Assembly (NCBI RefSeq): GCF_037975245.1
Contig: NC_092562.1
Coordinates: forward strand, 30,268,054 to 30,332,053
Origin: Apostichopus japonicus
Taxonomy: Eukaryota > Echinodermata > Holothuroidea > Aspidochirotida > Stichopodidae
Direction: 5' to 3'
DNA: 64,000 nt
Numbering within the stretch: position 1 is the first letter of the stretch; the number at the start of each line of letters is the position of its first letter. Of the stretch, positions 23,708 through 35,050 are shown one piece after another. The notes under the pieces are model-generated. The model saw only the letters and a program-made list of their open reading frames with translations. It was not told the origin of the DNA and did no database searches. Position numbers and translations under genes: made by a program.

Positions 23708-25304
23708 GTATCAATACTAATATGTTGTGATTCTTTGAGTAAATGAACAGGCTAATGAGTATGCATGCTGTACAATAATAGGGTATACATTTCAGTCAGA
23801 TTTTGATGAAAAAAAAACAGAAATTGCTAATTTATTATTATTAGTACTTGCCTCTGAAATTCATTTCTCTTCGACTGAAAATATGCAACATCTTGATACG
23901 TTACATTGAAAAGAAAGGAAAAACAAGTCATAAATAAACACTGATATAACAGCTGAGCAACTGAAAATAGAGTATAAATGCTGCTGAATCTCAAAACCCT
24001 GATAACAGTACATTTATTGCATGTAAGATGACACAGTGACACAATATACATTATGAATTCCGGGTCTTAATGTAACACACATATTCACATATGCCACCTT
24101 CCAAAGTTGATGAAGCATTGATAACAAAAGAACATAACAAGCAGTTCATTTGATCATCTGTTGCCCACCATATCCTATGCAAAGAATTTACTATTCATGA
24201 CCTACTGCATTTAAAACTATTGGCTCTAGCCTATTTGACTGATTTTCATAGATGGGCATTCCGTACTTAATGCAGCTTACACAAAATGAGGGAACGCATG
24301 AAACTACTAATATTAGAGCTAGCCTAAAGTGTAGGATTATGTGTTTCACTACTTAATTTAAGGAGGCCTATCCTAGACTGGAACAAAGACCAAGCTTTTA
24401 TCTTCATGCTAAAGACTTCACTGGGGACTAATGTCACAGCAAAGATGGACATGTAAAGACAACGGCCAAACTTCCTTGAACATATAAACATTATACATAG
24501 GCCTATACTTGGCTCTTAAAAGTATTTATACCACCCTATTTTAATAAACACAATTGATCTCCTCTCTGCAATCTTGCTCGGAGAAAGTCACAGCAATATT
24601 TTAAGCTGCAGTGGGCCAGGTCAAATAAATTTGCATGTTTGATTTGATGGAGATATCTGTGAATATACAAGATGTTTGTTCAAAACATGAATAAATGCAT
24701 TTCACTTAGAAGCACACAAGTTGTATTAAAGGGAGCAGACTATAATGAGGAGCAATTCGGTCTGAAGTGTACATGCCTCTTACTGGTATTCTGCAGCACT
24801 TTAAAGGGACAAACACAACCAGCATATTCGAGCAACAAATCTGCACTAAATAGTATCTTCCTGGTCTATTTGTGCTGTCAAATTGAGCAATTTTTATTGC
24901 CATTATATGCATGTATGTAGGAACCTTCGTAAGATTTTATGAATCCATTCGAACACTGAAAATAAAATGTTAATGAAAAACGACATCCCCGTCAAGCTAA
25001 ACAACATCACCATTCGTCTCTTTAATATTTGGCATACATGTGTCTCTTGGACGATGGTTAAGTGTTAGTCCATGTTAAAGTCTAAATGTCTAACATACAC
25101 TTCTAAATTCACATGAACAACAGAGCACCCTTCAATGACTTTCAACACTTTTTGTATAACAGATTTATATTAAGGTTAGATTAAAGCAACACTCAGGCTT
25201 TCATTCTCTTGAGGTTTTTAAGTTAATTGCATTCAAATTGAGAAATAAACCTGTAGTCTTGGATGCTGACATCATCAGACTTGGTGTTTTGTTTATTTCC
25301 ACAG
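23708..25304. other. Intron between EGF exons 2 and 3
   Basis: About 1.6 kb without supported features. It is AT-rich, with poly-A at 23810. Small ORFs on both strands (24672-24920) have no family resemblance. Confidence 0.5.
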
Positions 25305-25439
25305 CTTGTGAAAGAGGGAAGTTTGGTGCTAACTGTAAACAGGAGTGTCATTGTGCAAATAACTCTCTCTGTGCTTTAGACACTGGTCTGTGTGAAGATA
25401 ACCAATGTGAGGATGGCTGGAGAGGAACAAACTGTCAAT
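25305..25439 (+). CDS. Receptor exon 5: EGF-like domain 3
   Basis: A 45-codon, phase 1-1 exon with acceptor 'gtttatttccacag' and donor GTAGGT. The product reads ACERGKFGANCKQECHC, then a GLCEDNQCEDGWRGTNC segment, with eight cysteines in laminin-EGF spacing. The opening ACxxGxFGxxCKxxCxC follows the third EGF of Tie receptors. I chose the donor at 25440 over GTACCG at 25444 because only the former keeps phase 1. Confidence 0.94.
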
Positions 25440-26245
25440 GTAGGTACCGTAACATGAAAATTAATGTCTTGTTGATCTGCAAATCATGTGCAGCACCAAG
25501 TTAACTATAACAGATTTAAAAAAAAAAAACAAGCGATGATGGCATTACAGACAACCTAGAACTAAAAAAGAAGGCACAATTTTGACATAGTGAATCACCT
25601 ATCATCAATAAGCTAGACATCAAAAAGTGAGAGCAATTTTGTTATTTGGCAAAACAAACTTTTGCTTTGATGTTGCAATGTCTGAAAAAGTAACTTTGAC
25701 TTTGGAGTTTGAACGGTCTGGACATCAATGTATATATTTCCATGTCCGGTGGTGTTAGGATAATTGCATTGTATGAAGCACATATAACCAATGCCTACTA
25801 AGGGAAGCCTCTTGGTATACTGTATGTTTACCTCAGGCCTTGCTAAAGCTAGCATAGATAACTGTAGCCTGCAGTAAAGGCTGGCATAATGAATGTTGGT
25901 ACTACATGTGGGTTAAGCCTAGAATAAAGGTAAACTTTACACAAACGTAAATATAAAATAAACTGAGAGATGGTGATCATTTAGCATCAACTCATTTGTC
26001 AGCATACAACTCTAAAAACAAAGGACCTATATTTAATTCACTAGGCAAAATTGTTCTTTTAAGGAATAACAGATGAAACTGTTTATGCTTTAAAATTTTC
26101 TTTGAAGTTTAACCATATTTCTAAGTTTAAAACACTGCGTGCACTGTGTATCAAGATGGCTCCCATTTTATTAATTATAAAATACTTATTTGTGGTGTTT
26201 ATTAGAAAAGTACCACTTCAAATATTTTTCTTCTAATTACATCAG
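25440..26245. other. Intron between EGF exons 3 and 4
   Basis: About 0.8 kb with no supported features beyond a short poly-A run at 25519. Confidence 0.5.
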
Positions 26246-26395
26246 TGGTAGATGCTCCATGTCTTCCTGGTGTTTATGGTGACTTCTGCAACCTACCCTG
26301 CTCCTGTTCTGATGGAGGGGATGCATGCAGTGAAGTTGAGGCTAACTGTGGCCATGGGTGTGCTGTACCCTGGACTGGGATAGCATGTGATAAAG
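26246..26395 (+). CDS. Receptor exon 6: EGF-like domain 4
   Basis: A 50-codon, phase 1-1 exon with acceptor 'ttctaattacatcag' and donor GTACAC. The product has PCLPGVYGDFCNLPCSC, then SEVEANCGHGCAVPWTG, with eight cysteines. The PGxYGxxCxxxCSC opening matches the Tie EGF pattern. Tie receptors usually have three EGF modules, so this protein has one more. Confidence 0.94.
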
Positions 26396-26612
26396 GTACA
26401 CTTTTTGTATTATTTAGACTTGGACTTTAAAAATGTAGTCTCCCATTGTTGGCCTTTGTATTATGTGTTCTTCTTAAGGCTTTTTGGGCATGCGCTAGTA
26501 CTCTCCTAGTAAGCCTTCCACCTTTTTTACCTTATATTCCACTCGTATTTGCCTGAATTCGATAATTTTGAGATGTCTTCTAGGAGCCAACTTAAGTGAG
26601 CAAACTGCTGGC

Positions 26613-26640
26613 TGTTCGTCCCGAGATCGTGGGACGAACA
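26613..26640. repeat. Perfect 10-bp hairpin
   Basis: TGTTCGTCCC (26613-26622) and GGGACGAACA (26631-26640) are perfect complements around an 8-base loop, immediately upstream of the truncated SINE. Confidence 0.85.
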
Positions 26641-26659
26641 TGATCTTTGACCCAGATCA

Positions 26660-26915
26660 CTGGCCAGATCACTGCGTTGTGTCCTTGGGCAAGGCACTTT
26701 ATCTCCATTGCCTCTCTTCACCCAGGTGTATAAATGGGGACTTGCAAGGTGACCTGTAAATATAGTTGCGTGCACCGGTTTGTGGCTGCACTCTATGGGA
26801 AGTCCCCCATTGGACACATGGCTGTGGTGCGCTGTGGTGACTCAGAAGAGATTGTTTGAATTGTGCACACTTTTGTGTGTAGGGGTGACAAGTTACCAAT
26901 GACCAGGGTTAAGTT
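26660..26915 (+). mobile_element. 5'-truncated SINE, same family as 60801-61123
   Basis: It matches the SINE at 60866-61120 over its whole length. Landmarks are 'cactgcgttgtgtccttggg', 'caaggcactttatctccatt', 'cacccaggtgtataaatggg', 'ggaagtcccc' and 'agttaccaatgaccagg'. The tRNA-like head is missing; similarity begins just after where box B would be. The 'gtgtccttgggcaaggcac' core resembles conserved central domains reported in metazoan SINEs. Confidence 0.85.
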
Positions 26916-27412
26916 ACACATCAGGGACAGCAAGTTTGCTTATGAGGATGTTCATTAATCAAGAATCAAGAAAGTACATTAGAGCCATGCATTCTTTAAA
27001 TGGTTAAGTGACTTGGTAAGTTTGAAAAAAGAATTTAATATAAAGGATACAAAATTAAGTATACCAGTAAGCAATAAATTAAGTTTTCTGTGAACAATTA
27101 TTGGAAGAAGGGAGGATTGTTGAAAAGTGATGCAGTGCCATCACATACTTGGTTATATTTTGATGCAAATGCTCCTAATTTGAATGCTATGTTATCATGT
27201 TCACAAAAGTTACTTAACAAAGTTTTCATTAAAAGAAGAAGAGAATACGTTTTGTTTCTCAAAGCATGCAGTTGGCTTAGATTTATCTTTATCTTTGTAT
27301 TTAAGTTGCACATAGGACCAACACTACAATTATGGCCCTGGTAATACTTTATCATTAATACTATTACTCTTAAATCAGAAATTAACATCACAAGAATAAT
27401 TCTTTATTCCAG
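26916..27412. other. Intron before the third Ig-like exon
   Basis: No supported features. Overlapping ORFs at 27090-27391 on both strands look like chance. Confidence 0.5.
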
Positions 27413-27679
27413 ACAATGGTGCAGGTAACATCATCCTAACATATGTCAGAGTGAACTCTGGTCAAGCAGCTAACGTGACCTGTACTGTTATTAGGAACCC
27501 TCTGGTAGCACAGAGTGACTTGGTACTGAGTCTTACTGGTACATTACTTACTGCTGATGAAGATGCAAGAGGTTATAACCAAACAAAGGTAGTGGGTATA
27601 ACACTAGAGGCAGGCAGGGAAGTGACTTGTTCCATCAGTAGTACTCAGCTTATGGAGACCATCAACTTAATACCTTATG
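27413..27679 (+). CDS. Receptor exon 7: Ig-like domain between EGF and FN3 blocks
   Basis: An 89-codon, phase 1-1 exon with acceptor 'attctttattccag' and donor GTTAGT. The product contains VNSGQAANVTCTVI (B strand, with an N-glycosylation site at ANVT) and LEAGREVTCSISS (F strand), giving the conserved Ig cysteine pair. This lies where the third Ig domain of Tie receptors lies, after the EGF block and before FN3. Confidence 0.92.
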
Positions 27680-27990
27680 GTTAGTATTAATAAAGACTTC
27701 TGCTATCTGTGGAAGACATGGACAGCACATTTCATTTACCACAGTAGATTTATTTTCAGGCTAAGGTAAATCAGCCTCAAGTACTGAATCAATAAATTAT
27801 AAACAGGTTTAGAAAAAGGAAGGAGTGTGTTTGCTGTACTTTAACTTTACTGTCAGTTGAATGGATTCACAAATTGGCAGTGTTGATGATTTACTATGGT
27901 GTTTATTCTTTGAGAAGTTAATATTCAGTGTAACCATGGTTACAGGATGTAAAGGCTACTTGACATGATAAGTTTATTCTTTTCTCACAG
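27680..27990. other. Short intron
   Basis: About 310 bp with nothing notable apart from the acceptor 'ttcttttctcacag'. Confidence 0.6.
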
Positions 27991-28308
27991 TTTTACCAGT
28001 ATATGCCGATGCTTCTGGCATACTAACTCTCTCTGATGTAACTTCTACCAGTATCACTGTCTCTTGGCCAGCTTGGAATCACGAGTCGGACACTGGAGAT
28101 GGACCTATCATTGATTATAGGATTCAATATCGAGAGATAGGAACGACAGAGAGTTTCATGGAAGTTAAGATAGGAGTTGGTTTCTCTCATCAGTTTACTG
28201 ATTTACAGCCAGACACTCGATATGAATTCAGGATAGTTCTAGTGAGAGAAGGACAGGGAGGGGAAGGAGCTCCTAGTAACACTCAGAGACAGAGAACACT
28301 GTGTCAAG
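27991..28308 (+). CDS. Receptor exon 8: FN3 domain 1
   Basis: A 106-codon, phase 1-1 exon with acceptor 'ttcttttctcacag' and donor GTAAGA. It encodes a complete FN3 domain: ITVSWPAW (B strand), GDGPIIDYRIQYRE (C strand), LQPDTRYEFRIVLV (E-F region), then REGQGGEGAPSN. The GDGPI and LVR.G.GGEG.P motifs match the first FN3 of Tie receptors almost residue for residue, independently supporting the family assignment. A broken copy of the exon's 3' part follows in the intron. Confidence 0.95.
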
Positions 28309-28311
28309 GTA

Positions 28312-28441
28312 AGAGTCTTATCAGTTTACTGGTCTACGGCCAGATAATCTAAGAGAAATCAAGATAATACTAGTGAGAGAAGGACAGGGAGGGGAAGGAG
28401 CTCCTAGTAACACTCAGAGACAGAACACTGTGTCAAGGTAA
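28312..28441 (+). pseudogene. Broken tandem copy of the end of FN3 exon 1
   Basis: This copies about 128 bp from 28184 to 28311, including 'gtgagagaaggacagggagg', 'ggaaggagctcctagtaaca' and the 'gtgtcaag|gtaa' donor. The copy has several substitutions, a TAA stop (in 'gataatctaag') and a 2-base deletion in 'agacag(ag)aaca'. The donor is intact but no acceptor precedes it, so it is a dead exon fragment unless used as an alternative donor. Confidence 0.88.
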
Positions 28442-28660
28442 AATTTTAATAGTTGAAATATTGTGTCACCATGAGATATAATATTTGAATTTAAAGAAAG
28501 GAGGTAACAGTGTTACAAATTTGGTTGTATTGAAGATGAGATTTTTTAATTATAATTTCTAGTGTACTGTAGATGGGCTGCATCATCAAACTTGATATAG
28601 TTTCTTTATTTAAATTGTTGTTGGTCTAAGTTAAGATTGAAATCCTTTTTTTATACACAG

Positions 28661-28716
28661 CACCAGAGAAGCCAATCCTAACAACTGCCATCACTCCAAG
28701 ATCAGTTACATTCACG
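28661..28716 (+). CDS. Receptor exon 9: FN3 domain 2, first part
   Basis: A 56-nt exon entering in phase 1 and leaving in phase 0, with acceptor 'ttttatacacag' and donor GTAAAT. It encodes APEKPILTTAITPRSVTFT, the A and B strands of an FN3 domain. The rest of the domain is in the next exon, 1.6 kb downstream, which begins in the matching phase 0. Confidence 0.85.
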
Positions 28717-30352
28717 GTAAATACTATTAAAACTAGTAAACATGTTTTAACAAGGATCGTTAATGTAATGTGAGGCTAGCAGTTTTGATAAGAAACTTTA
28801 AGTTCTAACCATACATGTACCAGATCTCATATGAGGTGACGAAGTTAGGATGTATGCGGAATTGTTTGTACTGCTGCATTCATAGCTGGTTCAAAAAATT
28901 CTCAGGTACTCATTTGCCAATTGGCTTTAGGTCATGTGTATAATATGACTAACAACCGTTCGTTTAGCATGTGAACAGCTGATTTATTCTGCAGGGCTGC
29001 ATACTTATATGCAGCTAAGAAGCAATGAAAGAACAGGTTGGTTAGGTCTAGCACATATCCTACTTTTTCTAAGTCAATACAAGCGATGCTTTCCACCATT
29101 GATGTCTTTTAGCGAAAGTTGTGTAACTTGCAACTGCAACTCTACGGCCTTTCAAGCCTAACAGTACAATGTAATATTGGAAGTATTGTTGTTAAAACAT
29201 GCTTAGCGTGATTGAAGAATCCCTTAAAGCATTTTTAGGGTATATTTTCATAAAAATGCTATGGTTAAACATTTGGAGATAATTGACAGTATATATTTGT
29301 AAGAAAGTTATTGCAATTATGCAGCACTGCAGTATCATAACTGTGCTAGACCTAACCAACCTGTTCTTAAATGGCTTCTTAGCTGCCCAGAGTACAAAGG
29401 TCATGGTTTGTTATATTGCAAGCATGTAAAGCAGAGAGATTGGTTTAATAGGCTATACAGTAGTGACGAAAGCAGTTAATCAAGACTTGCTCTTCTTTTA
29501 CAGTTAAACACATCAAGATAGTGGGAATATTACTAAATAATGAAATAACAGAGAAACACACATGCAAACTTTCTTCCCTTTGTACCGGGAATAAAATTTT
29601 AGGGAAATGGAGAATGATGTTAGGGATATTTTAGGAATTTCTCTCTTTACCAGGTAGTTAACTTTTTAGTTGGTCTCCCTGTTCACATCACTAGCACATG
29701 GGGATGATATGTGTTGAAAAGGGATATGTACACATGAATGACATGTCAATTGAAGTGATTTTAGGATATATGTTCATACCTGCAGAAGGATACAATCATT
29801 AGATGATCTAAAATCATTCAGTTCCATTAATGGGATATCAACGACATAACCAAGAAACATAAGTTTATCCTGGTGTATGCACACCATTATGAATCAATTG
29901 TTTTATTCAGTCATCTTCAATAGCCACAAACAAGTTCTGTTTGAAACTTCCACAGAAGCCTCAATATCTTCTTCCATTTCTAGCTTTGCAATTTTAGTTG
30001 ATATTTTTTGGTTGCTTGTAACTCTTGTTTGTAATTTCATCTCCTTGTTGTGTAATGAAAAGATTGTATTGCATTTACAGTAACATATACCTGTTTTTTA
30101 AATGAGGGATTTGCAGTCACACATCAATCAGGTGCTTAGTGAAGAAACATTAACTTACTGGTATTTCCAACATTTTTCTTGTGCATATTAAGTAACATCA
30201 ATCTTAAAATATCAATCAATCCTCACCCTCCAACCTTAGGAGCTAATATGGTTAATAGAGGTGCACTGGGCTCTGAGACATTTTGCATCACCTGATCTAT
30301 CCATTTTTTCCTTCTAAAATGAAGCATATATATTGTATTTGTTCATAAATAG
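28717..30352. other. Intron inside FN3 domain 2
   Basis: Contains the MITE-like element annotated separately. The rest shows nothing recognisable. Confidence 0.5.
29012..29388. mobile_element. MITE-like element with ~45-bp terminal inverted repeats
   Basis: The left arm (29012-29057, 'gcagctaagaagc', 'gaacaggttggttaggtcta' and 'gcaca') is matched in inverse by the right arm (29342-29388), with few differences. The length is about 377 bp and there is no coding capacity. A target duplication was not recognised. Just outside the left arm is a small palindrome 'gctgcatacttatatgcagc'. Confidence 0.78.
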
Positions 30353-30569
30353 ATTTCAGGAATTGACAGAGCCTGTACCGGTACTACAGTTGACTTACAA
30401 GAATGGAATGGTACTAGCTGGCTCATTGTCAGGAATGTGGATCTGGCAGCAACATCTGTAACTATTGATGGACTGATTCCATGTACACATCATATTTATC
30501 GCCTTTCTGTAGCCTCTAATGGTAGTGAGGAATTCAGTGACCCTGTAAACAGCACAACTACATCAGAAG
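30353..30569 (+). CDS. Receptor exon 10: FN3 domain 2, second part
   Basis: A 217-nt exon, phase 0 in and phase 1 out, with acceptor 'gttcataaatag' and donor GTAACT. The product runs ISGIDRACTG, LQEWNGTSWLIVRNV, then GLIPCTHHIYRLSVASNGSE, completing the FN3 fold. The more obvious acceptor 'atttcag' 7 bases downstream (exon start 30360) would break the frame after the preceding phase-0 exon, so the upstream AG was chosen. The pyrimidine tract of this acceptor is weak. Confidence 0.85.
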
Positions 30570-31611
30570 GTAACTATTTGCAGGAAGTTAGGATAGAAAG
30601 CCTTAGGTCTTCTGTTTCTTTTATTTTAAGTTTTGGGGTCAGTTGTGAGGAAAATGTCCAAGCTGATGTTTATGGTAACCATTGACTATTTTCTATATAT
30701 GGTACAAATGATACAATTGGACGTTGAAAACACTCAGTAGGAATGTATACTGCAGTATGGTTAGCAGTTTTAGTTTCACTTTTAGTTGAAATATCTCTTT
30801 GGGTAAGTGTGTATAAAGAGATAAGGGATGGGGGCAGTACATAGGGGAAACGTCTAAAGGAAAACTTCAACTACCAGGCAAGGACCCTCTTCCCAACTAT
30901 TCTCCTCACCCTCTGATTGTGAGGTGGTCAGTAAAACAATATGAGAGTCTTTCTTGGGATAAATGTTACTTTATAGTACATAGCCGAGCATGATATGTAA
31001 GAACACATTTCTGTCCAGATCCACACAGCAATTATTGTAAAGTTTGACATTGCTAGAAGCTACGTCGGCAGCATGAAAACATCTCAAAAAGTATTAATGC
31101 ACCAGTTTCACTAGTTTAGATCCAATAAGAGACCATGTCCAAAATACAAAAACAAGATTGAAGCCTGGGGATGCGAGATGCAGGAGCTTACTCACATTAC
31201 CAGGAAGTGTAATTCCGTTGCCCCTTTCCTACTTGCCATAATACAGCTCCATCTGCCTTGCTCTTTGTGTCCTATATGAATTAAATCATAGAAAGTACCA
31301 GATATGATAGCCCACTAAAAATATTTATAGATAACATGTTCTTACAGCTAAGTTTTGCAGGAAGCTTTGCAATCAGAAGTTTAATCTAAAGTTTAATCTG
31401 CATGAGGTGGAACATTTCATTTCATGATGAAACTCAGCCAAAAAAAAAAAAGTATAGATTTATTTTTCTCCCAGCTTACTGAAACACATTGGACATGAAT
31501 TTACAGAGCCTTCATATTTCCCACAGGAAGCAAGGTCAACATGGTGGTGGTCTTCACTTCTTTGGAAGTCACCATGAAGTAACTTCATAATTCTGTCTAT
31601 TATCTTTGCAG
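30570..31611. other. Intron between FN3 domains 2 and 3
   Basis: About 1 kb with no recognised features beyond a poly-A run at 31441. Confidence 0.5.
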
Positions 31612-31917
31612 CCTTACCAAGTGTAAGGAGTTTGATGGTTGAAACAGAAACTCCAGGCCAACTTGAGGTCATGTGGCACCCACCTGACCAATCTAACACC
31701 AATTGTTCAATTACATCCTACTCTGTATCTTATCGTCTCTTGAGTTACATGGCCTGCTCTTCGGTTGTGATGGAAGAAGAAGTAGAGAATTCAACTATGA
31801 GTACTTCACACATTATAATGAAACTTAAAGGTTATGCTCAGTACTCTGTGACAGTGAGAGCAAATGGAGATCTGAATGGAGCAGAGAGCAACAAGACAGC
31901 TGTAACTACCATAAGTA
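31612..31917 (+). CDS. Receptor exon 11: FN3 domain 3
   Basis: A 102-codon, phase 1-1 exon with acceptor 'ttatctttgcag' and donor GTAAGT. Landmarks are GQLEVMWHPPDQSNTNCSI (B strand and loop), SYSVSYRLLSY (C strand) and KGYAQYSVTVRANGDLNG (E-F strands). Several potential N-glycosylation sites (NCS, NST, NKT) are present. It is a single-exon FN3 module. Confidence 0.93.
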
Positions 31918-32961
31918 GTAAGTTCACCACTATGAGCTACTAGTTCTTGTTTATAAATCCCTAAAGCTATGTGATGTATTTATCTTTGCCGCTGTGGGAA
32001 TGTATTGTCATGATTTCAGTTGAAATGATTAATGGTTTTAATCCCAGTAACTAGAGAGAACAATGCTAATACTCTGTGCTGCTGTGGGAATGTTTTGTCA
32101 TAATGTCAGTTGCAAGGATAAATGACTTCAATACACATAACTAGAGAAGATAATAGAATTAATGTGTGTTTACCTAGGTTTTAATCCCTTTAGCAACATT
32201 GATTTACTTAATCTTTTTTCTGGGTTTATTTCCTAGGTATTGTCGATTTTGGGTTTTTTTCAATAACAAACATTTTCTGCATGAAGTCAGTTTCAATCAG
32301 AAGATGTGTAACTTTTAGACATTTCACTGTAGATGTTTTCAGTAGTTGGATCACAATTTTTGAATATTTTCAGCATTGAAGTGTACATTAATTGTCGATA
32401 CAACCTCATATGATGTTTGCATACAAAATGCACATAAACCCAGTACATGCCACTGAACTACGTTGTACTTGTACTTTGTGTAAAACCATAGTGGCCATTT
32501 GGTACTTGTGAAAATTGACTATAGGTGTTTCAATGGCAAATTTATGGGTTGATTTAATTTATGGTAGTTTTCCACAAATTGCTAGAATTGCTTTTACTGC
32601 TTGGCTGCAATTCTTCTACTGAGATCCTTTATTCAGTTTAATGCAGTAAATAATTCTCCAAATTTGGAAGCGTAAAGGCAATGAAAAATAATGGACAACT
32701 TTGATCTCAGGAATTTTTCGTTCATTTGGAAATTAAAATTATACTTACTACTTAAGCTCTTAGATGAAAATCTTATTGACATGATTCAATAATAAAACTC
32801 AATTGTTCTGATCTTAACTCTTACTTTGAAATGTTTCAATATGTGCTGGTATTACCGGAACTGATCTTGTTGATTCTGTGCTACCCCTCTCACAAACCAA
32901 TGGTAATGTTTGGAGGGATCTGTGTGTTCATCAAATTTGACATAAAGCTTTATATCCACAG
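31918..32961. other. Intron between FN3 domains 3 and 4
   Basis: Two diverged copies of 'gctgtgggaatgttttgtca' followed by a similar ~90-bp context lie at 31990-32060 and 32080-32150. Otherwise nothing is seen. Confidence 0.5.
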
Positions 32962-33249
32962 AGCCTTCTGATCCACCGACAAATGTTCTACAAAATGGGG
33001 GCTCGTCCACTGAATTAACATTTTATTGGGATCCACCACCCTGTGAATCTCAGAATGGTGTTATCACAAACTACTCGTACCAGCTCTTACAGTGTAATAA
33101 AACAATAACAGAGGGAACTACAGAATCACAGGGAGTGGTTCTGGTGGATCTCATTCCATTCACTGAATATTCATTTATGGTGGCAGCATCTACTTCAGAG
33201 GGATCTGGGCCAGTTAGTAATGCCATCATAGTTACAACAGAAGAGGATG
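32962..33249 (+). CDS. Receptor exon 12: FN3 domain 4
   Basis: A 96-codon, phase 1-1 exon with acceptor 'tttatatccacag' and donor GTGAGT. The product has PSDPPTNVLQNGGSSTELTF, then YWDPPPCESQNGVITNYSY, then PFTEYSFMVAASTSEGSG, and ends NAIIVTTEEDG, a standard FN3 A-to-G strand series. The last ~36 bases plus the donor are repeated six more times in the following intron. Confidence 0.94.
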
Positions 33250-33965
33250 GTGAGTACAATTGGTGTCATGAATATTCATTTATAGTTTGAAGATCCACCA
33301 AGTTATTGGTAATTGTTCCAGTTAGTGATGCCATCATAGTTACAATAGAAGAAGATGGTGAGTACAGTTGTCCATGAATATTCATTTATAGTCTGAAGAT
33401 CTAAGTTATAGGTAATTGGTCCATCTAGTGATGACATCATAGTTACAACAGAAGAGGATGGTGAGTACAATTGGTGTCATGAATATTCATTTATAGTTTG
33501 AAGATCCACTAAGTTATTGGTAATTGGTCCAGCTAGTGATGCCATCATAGTTATAATAGAAGAGGATGGTGAGTACAATTGGTGTCATGAATATTCATTT
33601 ATAGTCTGAAGATTTACTGAGTTATTGGTAATTGGTCCAGCTAGTGATGCCATCATAGTTACAACAGAAGAGGAAGGTGAGTACAATTGGTGTCATGAAT
33701 ATTCATTTATAGTCTGGAGATCTACTAAGTTATTGGTAATTGGTCAAGCTAGTGATGCCATCATAGTTACAACAGAAGAGGATGGTGAGTACTATTGGTG
33801 TCATGAATATTAATTTATTTTCTGAAGATCCACTAAGTTGTTGGTAATTGGTCCAGCTAGTGATGCCATCATAGTTACAATAGAAGAGGATGGTGAGTAT
33901 AATTGGTGTCATGAATATTCATTTATAGTCTGAAGATCTACTAAGTTATTGGTAATTGGTTCTGA
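33213..33965 (+). repeat. 108-bp tandem array copying an exon end with its splice donor
   Basis: Seven copies of a 103-108 bp unit, the first overlapping the end of FN3 exon 4. Each unit has 'agtgatgccatcatagttac', 'aacagaagaggatg', then GTGAGT. Donors lie at 33250, 33358, 33461, 33569, 33677, 33785 and 33893. Most intronic copies also have a 'ggtccag'-like AG 36 bases before the donor, so each could in principle form a 12-codon, phase 1-1 segment encoding SDAIIVTTEEDG. Pyrimidine tracts before these AGs are weak. Confidence 0.9.
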
Positions 33966-34943
33966 AAGTGATGTGTTAGCCAGAATAGAGAAAGGGTGGT
34001 GATGGTACAATGAAAGAATAGTGAAACTGATTTTATGTTGTGAATATGTATGCATTTTTCTTTTAATTTGTACCAACTGGGAAATGATTTGATTCAAGAA
34101 CTGGTTCAGATATCCATCCTATCTTAAAATCAGAAGAAAATTGGGAGAAAATTCAACGTTATTGCTATGCTAGTAAATGGATTCTTTCTTTTACTGAATA
34201 TTCACTACTTTTCAAACTATGTTATGACACTAATCAGATTTTTCCCCTCAGACCTAATTTGCTTTATGAGTCTCTGGGATAAGCGAGGGTGTATCTATCT
34301 GTCTGACCATACTAGGATATTGCTTCTACTCATTGAGCCTTCCATACATTCATATGAAAAATATATATACACAATAATCTTCAATGGATGGTGTGCCATT
34401 AGTTTGGTTCAGGAATTTGAAGTCAAATGTAATTTATTTTGCCGAATGGGTCTTGTGTACATATCAGTGTTATGCTGCTTTCTGTAAAGAATGCAATCAC
34501 AGATCACCTAACTCTGGCATACTTCGGTAATATTGGGTCATGTTCTCTTACTCAACAAAATTGAAGTCAAATGTCACCAAGGGTTCATAACAGCCATTTT
34601 GTTTTTAATGGGCTGCATTATATGTGAAACTCTTCCCCTTGTGCAGCATCTGCACAAAATGTTCTTCACCTATCAATCAATGGTATGAGTCACAGCATCA
34701 TTGATGCTCTTGTTTCTCTTGGTAGTCAAAAGACAGGCAGAAGCTATGTATGCACTCACAGTGGCAGCTGTAAACATATATGATAGGACTTGTGTGTGTG
34801 TATGTATTAAACATCTGCCTTGTTACCATGGTATTTCATGAACAATTACAAAATACCTGTATAAAACATGTTAATGAATCATGTGTATCATCTTTAGCTT
34901 TCATTATATGGTGACATATTATTGCATTATCATCTCTTTTCAG
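33966..34943. other. Intron after the array
   Basis: About 1 kb. An ORF at 34167-34487 has no recognised family. Nothing else is seen. Confidence 0.5.
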
Positions 34944-35050
34944 TGCCTGGTCCACCAGCAACTGTTACTTTAACTAATAGAACCGAGACTTCCATTACAA
35001 TAGAATGGGACAAGCCAGTCAATCCACAGGGATTCATTATTAATTACCAG
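34944..35050 (+). CDS. Receptor exon 13: FN3 domain 5, first part
   Basis: A 107-nt exon, phase 1 in and phase 0 out, with acceptor 'tcatctcttttcag' and donor GTAACA. It encodes VPGPPATVTLTNRTETSI, then TIEWDKPVNPQGFIINYQ, the A to C strands of an FN3 domain. The remainder follows in the next phase-0 exon. Confidence 0.93.

Noticed and set aside
25440-25443. Alternative donor GTACCG at 25444 for EGF exon 3
   Set aside because: It would shift the exon to phase 2, incompatible with the next exon.
30353-30359. Alternative acceptor 'atttcag' giving an exon start at 30360
   Set aside because: It breaks the frame after the phase-0 end of the previous exon, although its pyrimidine tract looks similar.
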